Notes: a model not told the origin generated them from the letters alone. A stretch of DNA of 64,000 bases from Mycobacterium numidiamassiliense (GCF_900157365.1 NZ_FUEZ01000004.1:3211066-3275065), one strand, 5' to 3'; counted from the first letter of the stretch, positions 50,439 to 60,173 are shown. Translations and numbers: made by a program.

Positions 50439-51506
50439 TCAGTTCAGCGCGTAGAAGCGTTGCGCGTTCAACCCGCCGATCTTTTCCCGGGCCTCCTCGC
50501 TGATGTCCGCGCGGGTTCGCAGATGCTTGGTGCTCTCCGGCCATTCGCCGTCCCAGTGCGGGTAGTCGCTGGCGAACATGATGAAATCCGCGCCGAGCAC
50601 GTCGATTACGCCGGGCAGGATCGGTTCTTCCGGCTCGCAGGTCACCCAGATGTTGCCGGCCCGCAGATAGTCGTGCGGATCGCGGCGCCAGCCGCGCTCG
50701 ACCCAGTCCCCCCGCTTCTCGTAGTGCTCGTGCAGGCGATCGATGAAGAAGGGAACCCACCCCGCGCCCGCCTCCAGGAACGCGACCCGCAATTGTGGAT
50801 GCCGCTCGAAGACGCCGCCCGACACCAGCGCCGTCATTGCCGTCATCTGGTCGAAGGGAAAGCTGATGCAATGCACTTGGATGTAATTGGTGAACCGGTC
50901 GACACCGATCTTCGGCAGATGAATGCCGGGGGCACCGTGAATGCCCAGCGGCATCGCAAGCTCCACGGCGGCCGCGTAAAACGGATCGAGATCGGGATGG
51001 TCCAGGTTGCGCGTCTTGAGGGCCGGCGGCACGAGAGTCGCCACCAGCCCGAGTTCCTTGGCCTCGGTCATGACGTCGATGGCCAGCTTCCCATGCTCGA
51101 TCGGAACCACCGCCACGCCCCGTAACCGACCACCCGACGAGGCACAGTAATCCGCGATCCAGCTGTTGTAGAGCCTCGCGAATCCGGCGGCGAAGTCCGG
51201 ATCTTCGAGGCTGGGCGCGCACAGTCCAAGGCTCGGATACAGCACCATCGTGTCGATGTGATCGCGGTCGGCATCACCGAGCACGCCTTCCGGCGACGAG
51301 CAGTTGATGTTGGGTGACTTGCTGATTCCGTGTTCGGGCGGACAACCGGCGCCGGGACCGCGGTCCTCGGGGTAGTAGCGGCCCTCGATCATCAAGCGCA
51401 GCCGCCGGTCCGCGCTCGGCTTGACGTGATCCGGCCAGCGTTTGATTGCTTCGATCGCAAGTGAGGAGTTCTCCGCGACATGTCCATCGGCATCGATGAT
51501 TCGCAT
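50439..51506 (-). CDS. Amidohydrolase-2 (ACMSD-like) family metal-dependent hydrolase
   Basis: 355 residues from the ATG at 51506; an ATG at 51542 (367 residues) lies closer to the divergent nanT start. Metal-site segments: RIIDADGHVAE at the N-terminus, PLGIHGAPGIH, LRVAFLEAGAGWVPFFIDRL and MFASDYPHWDGEWPE. It resembles decarboxylases or hydrolases of ring-cleavage products. I do not recall it in the M. tuberculosis block, so it may be an insertion. Confidence 0.85.
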   Translation of the reverse strand: MRIIDADGHVAENSSLAIEAIKRWPDHVKPSADRRLRLMIEGRYYPEDRGPGAGCPPEHGISKSPNINCSSPEGVLGDADRDHIDTMVLYPSLGLCAPSLEDPDFAAGFARLYNSWIADYCASSGGRLRGVAVVPIEHGKLAIDVMTEAKELGLVATLVPPALKTRNLDHPDLDPFYAAAVELAMPLGIHGAPGIHLPKIGVDRFTNYIQVHCISFPFDQMTAMTALVSGGVFERHPQLRVAFLEAGAGWVPFFIDRLHEHYEKRGDWVERGWRRDPHDYLRAGNIWVTCEPEEPILPGVIDVLGADFIMFASDYPHWDGEWPESTKHLRTRADISEEAREKIGGLNAQRFYALN

Positions 51507-51582
51507 ATCTGCGGAACTTACTCTCACGAATTGCTTGTTCATACGCCTCGCGTCAGCGCTTCGGTTACGACACGATGCTGAC

Positions 51583-52845
51583 GTGACAACTCAACGTCTC
51601 ACTCCCGATCAACGCAACTCGTTCCTCGCGGCGATGCTGGGCTGGACGATGGATGCCTTCGATTACTTCATCGTGGTCTTCGTCTACGCCGACATCGCAA
51701 AGACCTTCCACCACAGCAAGGCCGAGGTGGCGTTCATTACCACCGCCACCCTGGCCATGCGCCCAGTGGGCGCGTTGCTGTTCGGGCTCTGGGCCGACCG
51801 CGTCGGCCGGCGGACCCCACTGATGGTGGACGTGATCTTTTACTCCGTCGTCGGCTTCCTGTGCGCATTCGCACCCAACTTCACCGTGTTGGTGATCCTG
51901 CGGTTGCTCTACGGCCTTGGCATGGGCGGCGAATGGGGGCTGGGCGCAGCGCTGGCGATGGAGAAAGTCCCCGTCGAACGCCGGGGCTTTTTCTCCGGGC
52001 TACTGCAGGAGGGCTACGCGCTCGGCTATCTACTGGCAAGCATCGGGTCGCTGGTGGTGATGGATTGGCTGGGGTTGTCCTGGCGGTGGTTGTTCGGCCT
52101 ATCGATCGTCCCGGCGTTGATCAGCCTGATCATCCGGTATCGAGTGGAGGAGTCCGAGGTGTGGGAGGCCGCCCAGGACCAATTGAAGGTCACCAACACC
52201 AAACTTCGCGACGTGCTGCGCAACGGCGCCGTCGTCCGCCGATTCTTCTACCTGGTGGCGCTGATGACGGCATTCAACTGGATGAGCCACGGCACCCAGG
52301 ACGTCTACCCGACTTTCCTGACGTCCACCACCAACCACGGCGCCGGGCTGGACAGCGTGACCGTCAAATGGATCGTGGTGATCTACAACCTTGGCGCCAT
52401 CGTCGGGGGGCTGTACTTCGGCACGCAGTCCCAGCGGTTCAGTCGCCGCTACACCGTCGTGTTCTGTGCGCTTTTGGGCCTGCCGATCGTGCCGCTGTTC
52501 GCTTACTCGCGCTCCGCGGCGATGCTGTGCCTCGGCGCGTTCCTGATGCAGGTCTGCGTGCAGGGCGCCTGGGGTGTGATCCCCGCGCATCTGACCGAGA
52601 TGTCGCCCGACGCCATCCGCGGTCTGTACCCCGGTGTTACATACCAGCTCGGCAATCTGCTGGCGGCGTTCAATCTGCCCATCCAGGAGCGACTGGCGGA
52701 GTCGCACGGGTATCCGTTCGCGCTGACCGCGACGATTGTGCCGGTCTTGCTAGTCGTCGCGATACTCACGCTGATCGGCAAGGACGCGACCGGGCTCCGC
52801 TTCGGTACCTCCGAAAGTGCTTTTCTCCCAACAGGAGCGACGTAG
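51583..52845 (+). CDS. nanT: MFS transporter NanT-like (sialate or aromatic acid:H+ symporter type)
   Basis: 420 residues from the GTG at 51583, near the 422 recalled for Rv1902c. Twelve hydrophobic segments; the MFS signature between TM2 and TM3 is GLWADRVGRRTPLM, and the conserved MGGEWGLGAALAMEKVP is typical of the sugar-acid/aromatic-acid symporter group. The N-terminus MLGWTMDAFDYFIVVFVYADI matches NanT/ShiA-like carriers. The substrate name is historical; an aromatic or organic acid is as likely, fitting the divergent amidohydrolase. Confidence 0.85.
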   Translation: MTTQRLTPDQRNSFLAAMLGWTMDAFDYFIVVFVYADIAKTFHHSKAEVAFITTATLAMRPVGALLFGLWADRVGRRTPLMVDVIFYSVVGFLCAFAPNFTVLVILRLLYGLGMGGEWGLGAALAMEKVPVERRGFFSGLLQEGYALGYLLASIGSLVVMDWLGLSWRWLFGLSIVPALISLIIRYRVEESEVWEAAQDQLKVTNTKLRDVLRNGAVVRRFFYLVALMTAFNWMSHGTQDVYPTFLTSTTNHGAGLDSVTVKWIVVIYNLGAIVGGLYFGTQSQRFSRRYTVVFCALLGLPIVPLFAYSRSAAMLCLGAFLMQVCVQGAWGVIPAHLTEMSPDAIRGLYPGVTYQLGNLLAAFNLPIQERLAESHGYPFALTATIVPVLLVVAILTLIGKDATGLRFGTSESAFLPTGAT

Positions 52846-52854
52846 TCCCTTGAA

Positions 52855-54120
52855 TCACTGAAGCGTGCGCCGCAACATGTGCATGGCGACGGTCGTCGAG
52901 CGCTCACGAACATCGGACCGGTTTCCGGGCAGCCGCAGGGTGCGGGTGTCGGTGCGGCCGTCGGCGAGTTTCACCGTGAAGCACACGGTCCCCACCGGCT
53001 TCTCGGCCGTTCCCCCACCCGGACCGGCAATCCCGGTGATCGCGACCGCGGTGTCCGCATCGAAGCGCCGCAAGGCGCCGGTTGCCATGGCCTCGGCCAC
53101 CGGTTCGGATACCGCGCCGTGCGCCTCGATCAGCGCCGGATCGACGCCGAGCAGCTCCGCCTTCGCATTGTTGGAGTAGCTCACCACGCCGCCCATCACG
53201 TAGTCGGATGAACCCGGACGGTCGGTCAGCCGAGCCGCCAGCAGCCCGGCCGTACATGATTCCGCGGTCGCTATCCGGCGCCCCGACAGCAATTGCGCGA
53301 CGAGATCGTCGATGTGCGAACCGTCTTCGGAGTAGATCTGCTGGCCGTGCTCGTCGCGCAGCAGCTGCGTCAGCCGCGCGTAGGCCCCGGCCGCATCGGG
53401 CTCGTAGCGGGTCACCATTTCGATTTCTCCGCGCCGCAAGCAGGTGGTGATCTCCAGCGAGTCGAATCCGGGGACGGACGTCTCGGCCGCCCGCAGCGTC
53501 TCGGCCAACCCTGACTCGGGCAGCCCGAACATGCGAATGGTGTCCTGGCGGTAAATCGTGCGGCCGGCGATCGCATCCTGGGCCCCGGGTGTCTCGATCG
53601 CCTTGAACCACATGGGCTGAAGCTCACGGGGCGGTCCCGGCAGGACGATCACCGTCGGCTTTCCCGACACCACCACGCCCGGGGCGGTGCCCACCGGATC
53701 GAGCACCTGGGCTCCGGTGGGGATCATGGCCTGCTTGCGGTTGGCGGCGCGCACCGCGTCGAAGTTGTCCGGATTGAAGTGCGCCATAAGCTTTTTGAGG
53801 ATGTTGGCGATCTTGTTCTCGAGCTCTTCGTCGAGCACCAACTGGTGTCCGCAGAAGCGGGCGACCACTTCGACAGTCATGTCGTCGGCCGTCGGCCCCA
53901 GCCCGCCGCTGGTGACGATCAGGTCGACATCCTGGTCGGCCAGGAAGCGCAGTTGGGCTTCGATGTCGGCAGGGCGGTCGCCGCAGATCGTGACGTGCGC
54001 TAACTCCACGCCCAGTTCCAGCAGTCGGTCCGCGATCCACGGGCCGTTTCTGTCCTGGACACGTCCGGTGAGGACTTCGGTTCCGGTGACGACGATGCCT
54101 GCGCGCGCGCTCACCGGCAT
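52855..54120 (-). CDS. cinA: CinA-family protein (competence/damage-inducible, nicotinamide-nucleotide amidase)
   Basis: 421 residues from the ATG at 54120. The N-terminal MoCF-like domain: RAGIVVTGTEVLTGRVQDRNGPWIADRL, VTSGGLGPTADDMTVE, VIVLPGPPRELQPMW. The C-terminal amidase domain (about 260-421): RIATAESCTAGLLAARLTDRPGSSDYVMGGVVSYSNNAK and ITGIAGPGGGTAEKPVGTVCF. It deamidates NMN in pyridine-nucleotide recycling; in mycobacteria CinA also affects NAD-adduct drugs. Rv1901 homologue. Confidence 0.95.
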   Translation of the reverse strand: MPVSARAGIVVTGTEVLTGRVQDRNGPWIADRLLELGVELAHVTICGDRPADIEAQLRFLADQDVDLIVTSGGLGPTADDMTVEVVARFCGHQLVLDEELENKIANILKKLMAHFNPDNFDAVRAANRKQAMIPTGAQVLDPVGTAPGVVVSGKPTVIVLPGPPRELQPMWFKAIETPGAQDAIAGRTIYRQDTIRMFGLPESGLAETLRAAETSVPGFDSLEITTCLRRGEIEMVTRYEPDAAGAYARLTQLLRDEHGQQIYSEDGSHIDDLVAQLLSGRRIATAESCTAGLLAARLTDRPGSSDYVMGGVVSYSNNAKAELLGVDPALIEAHGAVSEPVAEAMATGALRRFDADTAVAITGIAGPGGGTAEKPVGTVCFTVKLADGRTDTRTLRLPGNRSDVRERSTTVAMHMLRRTLQ

Positions 54121-54300
54121 GAGCCTACGCACCCCTGATCGGCGGCCGGGCGACCGGCGTCGAGTGTGCATCCTTGGCGTGCAGTGTGCGTTGACGGCGG
54201 GGACACGCCGGTCGAGGCTGCCCTGGACGCACGCACGAAGCCGTCAGCGCACGCTCGACGGGCGCCTAACAGTCTTTCCGAAACACGCTCGGCTGCGGGA

Positions 54301-54606
54301 CTAGTCGGCGGCGAGAAAACGCTCGACGGTGGCGACCTTCTCAGTCATCGCGTTACTGGTACCCGCCCGCGAGTCGACTTTGATGACGGTGCTGACCCGC
54401 GGTGCCCGGGCGGCCACGGCCTCGACGGCCCGCTGGACGACTGCCATGACCTCTTCCCACGTGTCGCCCTCGATCACGGTGAACATCGAATCGGTCTTGT
54501 TGGGCAGGCCGGAATCGCGAACCACCCGAACCGCTTCGGCGACGATTTCGCCGACACCCTCGCCCACGCCGAGCGGGGTTACGGAGAACGCGACGAGTAC
54601 GGACAC
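54301..54606 (-). CDS. MTH1187/thiamine-binding-family protein (Rv1898 type)
   Basis: 101 residues from GTG at 54606. SVLVAFSVTPLGVGEGVGEIVAEAVRVVRDSGLPNKTDSMFTVIEGDTWEEVMAVVQRAVEAVA is the compact ferredoxin-like fold of the PF01910 family, whose members bind thiamine or are of unknown role. It is divergent from dtd with 46 bp between starts. Confidence 0.88.
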   Translation of the reverse strand: MSVLVAFSVTPLGVGEGVGEIVAEAVRVVRDSGLPNKTDSMFTVIEGDTWEEVMAVVQRAVEAVAARAPRVSTVIKVDSRAGTSNAMTEKVATVERFLAAD

Positions 54607-54652
54607 CCGACGAGCGTATCCAACCCACGGCCGGCCTGGCAGCATCGAGCCC

Positions 54653-55084
54653 GTGCGGGTTCTGGTGCAACGAGTCTCGTCGGCCACGGTCTCGGTCGAC
54701 GGCCGCGAGGTGGGTGCCATCCGGCCGCACGGACAGGGCCTGCTGGCCTTTGTCGGTGTCACCCACGGTGACGACAGCGACACTGCGCGGCGCCTGGCCG
54801 AAAAGCTGTGGAACCTGCGCATTCTCGACGACCAACGGTCCGCGGCCGACGTGCGCGCGCCGATTCTGGTGATCAGCCAGTTCACTCTTTATGCCGACAC
54901 CGCCAAGGGACGCCGGCCGTCGTGGAACGCCGCCGCGCCCGGTCCCGTCGCCGAGCCACTGGTCGCCGCGTTCGCGGAGGCGTTGCAGGCGTTGGGCGCC
55001 CACGTGCAAACCGGCGTTTTCGGGGCGAACATGCAGGTCGAATCGATAAACGACGGTCCGGTCACGGTGTTGCTCGAGCTGTGA
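54653..55084 (+). CDS. dtd: D-aminoacyl-tRNA deacylase Dtd
   Basis: 143 residues from GTG at 54653. The defining SQFTLYADTAKGRRPSW (SQFTLxA motif) and C-terminal NDGPVTVLLEL (GP motif, reading Gly-cisPro) are both present. It removes D-amino acids mischarged onto tRNA. Start and length match Rv1897c. Confidence 0.95.
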   Translation: MRVLVQRVSSATVSVDGREVGAIRPHGQGLLAFVGVTHGDDSDTARRLAEKLWNLRILDDQRSAADVRAPILVISQFTLYADTAKGRRPSWNAAAPGPVAEPLVAAFAEALQALGAHVQTGVFGANMQVESINDGPVTVLLEL

Positions 55085-55192
55085 GGCCGCCGCGGCAGGT
55101 ACTTTGGTCACGTCGGCTACGTAATTGCGAAGCGGGACGGAGAGCCAGATGTTGCACAACACGCGGGTGCCCGCTGACATGGCCGGTCGTTC

Positions 55193-56104
55193 ATGAGTAC
55201 GACACCTGAATTTGGCTCGCAACGTTCCGACGAAGACGAATGGGACATCGTCAGCAGTGTCGGCTACACCGCGCTGCTGGTGGCGGGATGGCGTGCGCTG
55301 CACGCCTTGGGCCCCCACCCTCTGGTCCGAGACGAATACGCCAAGGATTTCATCGCCGCCTCACAGGACCCGTATTTGGCGGACGTGCTTGCCAACCCGG
55401 GGACCGGCGATGACGAAACGGCGTTCCCTCGCCTGTACGGCGTGCAGACCCGGTTCTTCGACGAGTTCTTTCAGTCCGCTTCGGATGCGGGTGTCCGGCA
55501 GGCGGTCATCGTTGCCGCCGGTCTGGATACCCGGGCGTATCGCCTCGAATGGCTAGACGGGACAACGATTTACGAGATCGATCTGCCGAAAGTCTTGGAG
55601 TTCAAGGCGCATGTGTTGGGCCAGCAGGGTGCTGAGCCCAAAGCCCACAGGAGCGAGGTCGCCGCCGACCTGCGCACCGACTGGTCCAGGGAGTTGGAAG
55701 CCGCTGGCTTCGATACCGAAATTCCCAGCGCCTGGTCGGTGGAGGGGATACTGCCCTACCTGACCGATGACGCCCAAAACACGCTCTTCACCCGGATCAG
55801 CGGACTCAGTGCACCGGGCAGCCGAATTGCCGTGGGCGCGTTGGGATCGCGCCTGGATCGCGTACAGCTCGAGGCTTTGGAGACAGATCATCCCGGGGTC
55901 AACAAGTCTGGAGAGGTCGACTTTTCCGCGCTGACCTACGAGCCGGCATCCGACCCCGCGGAGCGGCTGGCCGCGCACGGATGGGTCGTCGAGCCCGTGC
56001 GCAACACGCTGGAGTTGCAGGCCGGTTACGGCATGACGCCGCCCGACGTGGACGTCAAGATCGACAATGTCATGCACTCGCAGTACATCACTGCAACTCG
56101 GTAA
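55193..56104 (+). CDS. SAM-dependent methyltransferase, Rv1896c type
   Basis: 303 residues, the length recalled for Rv1896c. EWDIVSSVGYTALLVAGWRALH near the start, VIVAAGLDTRAYRLEWLDGTTIYEIDLPKVLEFKA as SAM pocket, and SAWSVEGILPYLTDDAQNTLF are the signatures of the mycobacterial PPM-like methyltransferase family. Another member is the cut gene at 1-570. The substrate is unknown. Confidence 0.92.
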   Translation: MSTTPEFGSQRSDEDEWDIVSSVGYTALLVAGWRALHALGPHPLVRDEYAKDFIAASQDPYLADVLANPGTGDDETAFPRLYGVQTRFFDEFFQSASDAGVRQAVIVAAGLDTRAYRLEWLDGTTIYEIDLPKVLEFKAHVLGQQGAEPKAHRSEVAADLRTDWSRELEAAGFDTEIPSAWSVEGILPYLTDDAQNTLFTRISGLSAPGSRIAVGALGSRLDRVQLEALETDHPGVNKSGEVDFSALTYEPASDPAERLAAHGWVVEPVRNTLELQAGYGMTPPDVDVKIDNVMHSQYITATR

Positions 56105-56118
56105 AGGGGGTCGAGGTG

Positions 56119-56910
56119 GTGACGATGACGATGCTCTCCCCCGCCGATGCCATCGCCGAGATCGCGGCCAGTTCAGCGGGGCCGGCCGTCGGCGCGTTCT
56201 TCGATCTCGACGGCACCCTGGTCGACGGCTTCACCGCGGCGGTTCACGTCGGCGACCGAATCCGGCGCCGGCAAGCCGGGATCGGCGAGTTGCTGGGGGT
56301 GTTAGAGGCCGCGCTGCGCTATCGGTTCGGCCGCCTGGAATTCGAGCACCTGCTGGTCCGGGCCGCCGGATATCTGCGCGGCGAATCGCTCACCGACCTC
56401 GACGACTTGGGTGAGCGACTGTTTGTCGAACGCGTGGCGGCACGCGTGTTCTCCCCCATGCAGGAAATCGTGCAGGCGCATCAGGAGCGCGGGCACACCG
56501 TGGTGCTGAGTTCCTCAGCGCTGTCGATTCAGGCCCTGCCGGTCGCCCGCTTCCTGGGTATCGCCAACGTTCAGTGCAACCGTTTCGAACTCGACGAGAG
56601 TGGGCGCTTGACGGGTGGAATCGTCAAACCGATCGTGTGGGGGGCGACGAAGGCCGCGGCGGTCCAGCAGTTCTGTGTCGGTAATGACGTTGCGGTGCAA
56701 GGCAGTTACTTCTACGCAGACGGCGACGAGGATGCGGCGTCGATGTCGGTCGTCGGCTTCCCGCGTCCGGTGAACCCCCGCTCGGGGCTTGCCGCGGCGG
56801 CAGCGACACACGGATGGCCGGTGATGTGCCTGACCTCGGGCCGGCGCCGTCCCATGCGGACCCTGCGGTATCTGGCGCAGCACGTGCGCCGCGACCGACC
56901 GGACGCTTAG
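56119..56910 (+). CDS. HAD-superfamily IB phosphatase
   Basis: 263 residues from GTG at 56119 (GTG 56116 and ATG 56125 are in frame; AAAGGGGG favours the GTGs). HAD motif I AFFDLDGTLVDGFTA, motif II VVLSSSALSIQALPVA, motif III lysine in GIVKPIVWGATKAAAV, motif IV YFYADGDEDAASM. This set matches phosphoserine-phosphatase-like enzymes of the type often fused or linked to acyltransferases. It overlaps the convergent alcohol dehydrogenase by 4 bp. Confidence 0.87.
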   Translation: MTMTMLSPADAIAEIAASSAGPAVGAFFDLDGTLVDGFTAAVHVGDRIRRRQAGIGELLGVLEAALRYRFGRLEFEHLLVRAAGYLRGESLTDLDDLGERLFVERVAARVFSPMQEIVQAHQERGHTVVLSSSALSIQALPVARFLGIANVQCNRFELDESGRLTGGIVKPIVWGATKAAAVQQFCVGNDVAVQGSYFYADGDEDAASMSVVGFPRPVNPRSGLAAAAATHGWPVMCLTSGRRRPMRTLRYLAQHVRRDRPDA

Positions 56911-57932
56911 GGCGTCAGCAGAATCTTCACCTCGTCGCCCGACCGCGACTCGGCCGTCGCATAGGCTTTCGCGGCTTCGTCCAACGGCAGTGTCGTGGTG
57001 AAGATGCCGTCGACATCAAGCCGGCCCGATTGCAGCAGCGGAATCAGCTCCGGCCACGTGCGCTGCACCGGCGCGGTCGTCATTCGAATTGTGATGCTGC
57101 GAATCAGGCAGCCCAAAGCGTTGAGCGGAAACGGATTCATGTCGTGCACGCCGACCACCGAAACGGTGCCGCCGGGCCGCACCGCATTGATCGCCTCGGT
57201 CAGGGATGCGTCGGTAGCGACGGCATCGATCACCGCATCGGCCCCGCGTCCACCGGTGGCCGCCAGGATGGCCTCAAGTGCCGGCGCCTTGACGGGTATG
57301 GCGCCCCACTGCGCCGCTCGGTCAAGGCGGCCGTCGACTATATCTACCGCGAAAACCCTTGCAGCGCCCTGAAATACCGCGCTTCGAAGTGCGCACAATC
57401 CGACCGCCCCGAGGCCGATCACGGCCACAGTGCCGCCGTACGGAATGTCGGCGCGCTGCGCAGCCGCCCAGCCGGTCGCAAGGTTGTCGGTGAGCAGCAG
57501 CGCCTGTTCGGTGCTGATGCCTTCGGGCATCTTGAGCAGCTGAAAATCGGCGGCCGGCACGGCGAGCAGATCGGCCTGTGCGCCGCCGAGCACGCCACCG
57601 CCGAAGATCTGAAAACCGGAGTGGCACATCACCGGATCGCGGGTGGCGCACCCCGGGCAGCCGCCGCAGCCGGTCACCGACGAGATCATGACGTGATCGC
57701 CGACCCGGACGGTGCGCACGTCGGGCCCCACTTCCACGACGGTGCCGACCGCTTCGTGGCCCAGCGCGATCGGGTCGGGCATCGGAAAATCGGCCTCGTA
57801 GAAATGCAGGTCGGATCCGCAGATGCCGGCGGCGGTCACTTCGACGATCGCTGCGTCGGGTCCCAGAAGTGCCGGATCGGGGCGGGTGTCGACCCGGATG
57901 TTGCGGGGGCCGTCGACGACTACGGTGCGCAT
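56907..57932 (-). CDS. Zinc-dependent alcohol dehydrogenase (Rv1895 type)
   Basis: 341 residues. Catalytic zinc: GICGSDLHF and GHEAVGTVVEVG; structural zinc: CGGCPGCATRDPVMC with four cysteines. NAD(P) site: VAVIGLGAVGLCALRSAVFQGAARVFAVD. It is a typical threonine/alcohol dehydrogenase-like MDR enzyme. It is shorter than the 384 residues I recall for Rv1895 but of usual length for the family; a start further upstream is not supported. Confidence 0.9.
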   Translation of the reverse strand: MRTVVVDGPRNIRVDTRPDPALLGPDAAIVEVTAAGICGSDLHFYEADFPMPDPIALGHEAVGTVVEVGPDVRTVRVGDHVMISSVTGCGGCPGCATRDPVMCHSGFQIFGGGVLGGAQADLLAVPAADFQLLKMPEGISTEQALLLTDNLATGWAAAQRADIPYGGTVAVIGLGAVGLCALRSAVFQGAARVFAVDIVDGRLDRAAQWGAIPVKAPALEAILAATGGRGADAVIDAVATDASLTEAINAVRPGGTVSVVGVHDMNPFPLNALGCLIRSITIRMTTAPVQRTWPELIPLLQSGRLDVDGIFTTTLPLDEAAKAYATAESRSGDEVKILLTP

Positions 57933-57959
57933 ATTGTCGTGTTCACTTTCTCGGTCGCA

Positions 57960-59903
57960 TTAAGAACTTCGGTGTCGCACTACGAATTGTGACCAATCGG
58001 GCTCGCGGATGGCCGCCCAGTATTCGTTGAGCCGCCACGGGCTGACGGTGTGGATCTCCCCGTCGGCGTTCTTGAAGTACGAGTGTTTGACGGCGGGGTG
58101 TGACCACACCATTTTCTTGATCTGGGTCTGCGTCCGCTGATGCCAATCGGTGGCCGCCTCGGGCCGCGGCTCCACGGAATGAATGTCGGCCTCGGCCAAC
58201 CGCTGCAGGCACTGGTCGACGTAGCGCATCTGCAATTCCGACTGGAAGATCAGGCTGCCGCCGTGGGCGAGGTGCGTTCCGGGCCCGTACACGATGAAGA
58301 AGTTGGGAAAGTCCGGGACAGTGATGCCCAGGTAGGCATACGGCCGGGTCCCCCACATATCGCGAAGATCAATTCCGTTGCGGCCGGTCACTTTCAGCGG
58401 CCACAGCACATCGGTGTGCCGGAATCCGGTGGCGTAGACGATGACGTCGGCGTCGTGGCTCGCGCCGTCGTCGGTGACCACGCCGCGGGCGGTGATCTCC
58501 CGGATCGGGGTGCGCACCAATTCGACATTGTCTCGCTGCAACGTTTGCAGCCAGCTTCCGTTGTCCTGCAGGGTCCGTTTGCCGCACGCGGGATAGTCGG
58601 GCATGACCTTGGCAAGTAACTCCGCTGAGTTCGGGTCGTCGCCGACCTGGCTGGTGATCCACTGCGAGAACATCATCTGCGCTGCGGCGTTGATATCGCT
58701 GACGGCGTGGTCGGAGTCTGCGTAGTTCGGGTCGCCCTCGGCGGCATCGAGGCCCTTGTCGGATCCGGGCCATAGCACCAGGAATCGGTACCACCGTCCG
58801 TAGCACGGCAGGTGGCGCATCGCCCAGCGCACGCCGTCACCGACCTCGTCGTGGTACATCGGATTGGGGAACATCCACTGGGCGGTCCGCTGGAACACGG
58901 TGAGATGCTCGACCGTGTCGGCGATGGCCGGCGCGATTTGAAACCCGCTCGCGCCGGCCCCGATGAGTGCGACCCGCTTGCCGGTCAGGTCGACCGAGTG
59001 ATCCCACGCGGCGGAGTGAAAGGATGGCCCCTCGAACGTGTTTGCGCCGTCGAATTCGGGAATGTTCGGGCGGTTGAGCTGGCCGACCGCGGTGATGATG
59101 GCGCGTGCGCGCACCGTGTCCGAGTGGCCGTCGGCGCCGCGCAGCGAGACTGTCCACATGCCGTCGTCGTCGTCCCAGTCGGCCGCGAGAACCTCGGTGT
59201 TCCACCGCACATGCTCACTAAGGTCGTGCTTCGCCATCACCTTGGTGAAGTAGTCCTGCAGCTCGTACTGCTCGGCGAAGAAGTGGGTCCAGTCATTGTT
59301 GGGTTCGAAGCTGTAGCAATAGAAATGGTTCGCCACATCCACGCGGGCCCCGGGATAGCTGTTCTCCCACCATGTTCCGCCCGGGCCGGCGTTCTTCTCC
59401 ACGATGGTGAAGGGGATGTTGGCCTGCCGAAGCCGGATGCCCGCCAGGATGCCGGACTCGCCGCACCCGACGACGACGACCGGCAGGTCACCCGCGCGCT
59501 CGGGCGCCAGTGCCGTTGGGCGGCGGGGATCGACCCCGTCGAGATCCAGCTCCTCGGAGACCAACGCCAGGTAGTCGTCGGGGACGTGCTCGCAGGCCGC
59601 CCAGTCCATCATCTCCCTGATGAGTTCGGGGCTCAGCGGTGCCGGCTCGGGGCAGCCCCGGTCCCGGTACTCGGTGATCACCGATAGCGCCTCGGCGCGG
59701 GCGCGAGCCTTGTCCTCTTCGGACATGAATCCCTGCACCTCGTTGAGGAAGATGCCCATCTGCTTGAAGTCGCGGATAAACCGCGGGTCGCCGGTGATGT
59801 GGACGAGTGACAGCAGCAGCGTGGGGATGCTGACGTCCTCCAGCGCTGTCGCGATCTCGGGTGTGGACGTGTCGAAAGGCTCGCCGGCGTAGAGGCTGCG
59901 CAT
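57960..59903 (-). CDS. Baeyer-Villiger-type flavin monooxygenase with N-terminal extension
   Basis: 647 residues. FAD motif PVVVVGCGESGILAGIRLRQ (141-160), BVMO fingerprint FEGPSFHSAAW (290-300, FxGxxxHxxxW), NADPH motif VALIGAGASGFQIAPAIA, and ATGFRHTDV near the end. About 135 residues precede the flavin fold, a helical extension seen in a subgroup of actinobacterial BVMOs. It converts ketones to esters with NADPH and oxygen. A 31-bp dyad (59934-59964) lies just upstream. Confidence 0.92.
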   Translation of the reverse strand: MRSLYAGEPFDTSTPEIATALEDVSIPTLLLSLVHITGDPRFIRDFKQMGIFLNEVQGFMSEEDKARARAEALSVITEYRDRGCPEPAPLSPELIREMMDWAACEHVPDDYLALVSEELDLDGVDPRRPTALAPERAGDLPVVVVGCGESGILAGIRLRQANIPFTIVEKNAGPGGTWWENSYPGARVDVANHFYCYSFEPNNDWTHFFAEQYELQDYFTKVMAKHDLSEHVRWNTEVLAADWDDDDGMWTVSLRGADGHSDTVRARAIITAVGQLNRPNIPEFDGANTFEGPSFHSAAWDHSVDLTGKRVALIGAGASGFQIAPAIADTVEHLTVFQRTAQWMFPNPMYHDEVGDGVRWAMRHLPCYGRWYRFLVLWPGSDKGLDAAEGDPNYADSDHAVSDINAAAQMMFSQWITSQVGDDPNSAELLAKVMPDYPACGKRTLQDNGSWLQTLQRDNVELVRTPIREITARGVVTDDGASHDADVIVYATGFRHTDVLWPLKVTGRNGIDLRDMWGTRPYAYLGITVPDFPNFFIVYGPGTHLAHGGSLIFQSELQMRYVDQCLQRLAEADIHSVEPRPEAATDWHQRTQTQIKKMVWSHPAVKHSYFKNADGEIHTVSPWRLNEYWAAIREPDWSQFVVRHRSS

Positions 59904-59933
59904 CGGGCCGATCCTTTCGGTGGACGGGGCACC

Positions 59934-59964
59934 CCAATTACGCTACTGACCGTTTCGTAATTGG
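59934..59964. promoter_or_regulatory. Dyad operator upstream of the BVMO gene
   Basis: 9-bp perfect arms CCAATTACG and CGTAATTGG separated by 13 bp, centred 46 bp upstream of the start codon, overlapping the expected promoter. Typical of a dimeric repressor site; no regulator is nearby. Confidence 0.5.
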
Positions 59965-60120
59965 CAGAACTACGCTACCCTCTGCCGCCGGAGCGGATCA
60001 AGGGCTCTCGGCGCCCCGGGCTCCGGCGGGTTTGTCTACGTCGTCCCGGGATAGCAAGTTTTCGGGGCCGTGAACCTTGTTAATATCTGATTCGTGGCTG
60101 CCAGAGATGGCTGGTTGGTG

Positions 60121-60139
60121 CGCCGCGCTCAGCGCGGCG
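60121..60139 (+). promoter_or_regulatory. Strong hairpin in the leader of the pstS-like gene
   Basis: CGCCGCGC-TCA-GCGCGGCG, 8 bp of G-C pairs, about 35 bp upstream of the TTG start and downstream of a TAATAT -10-like hexamer (60081-60086). It would fold in the 5' leader and could affect translation or mRNA stability. Confidence 0.45.
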
Positions 60140-60173
60140 GCGATCCCGTTTCATCCGACGGTTAGGAACGGAA

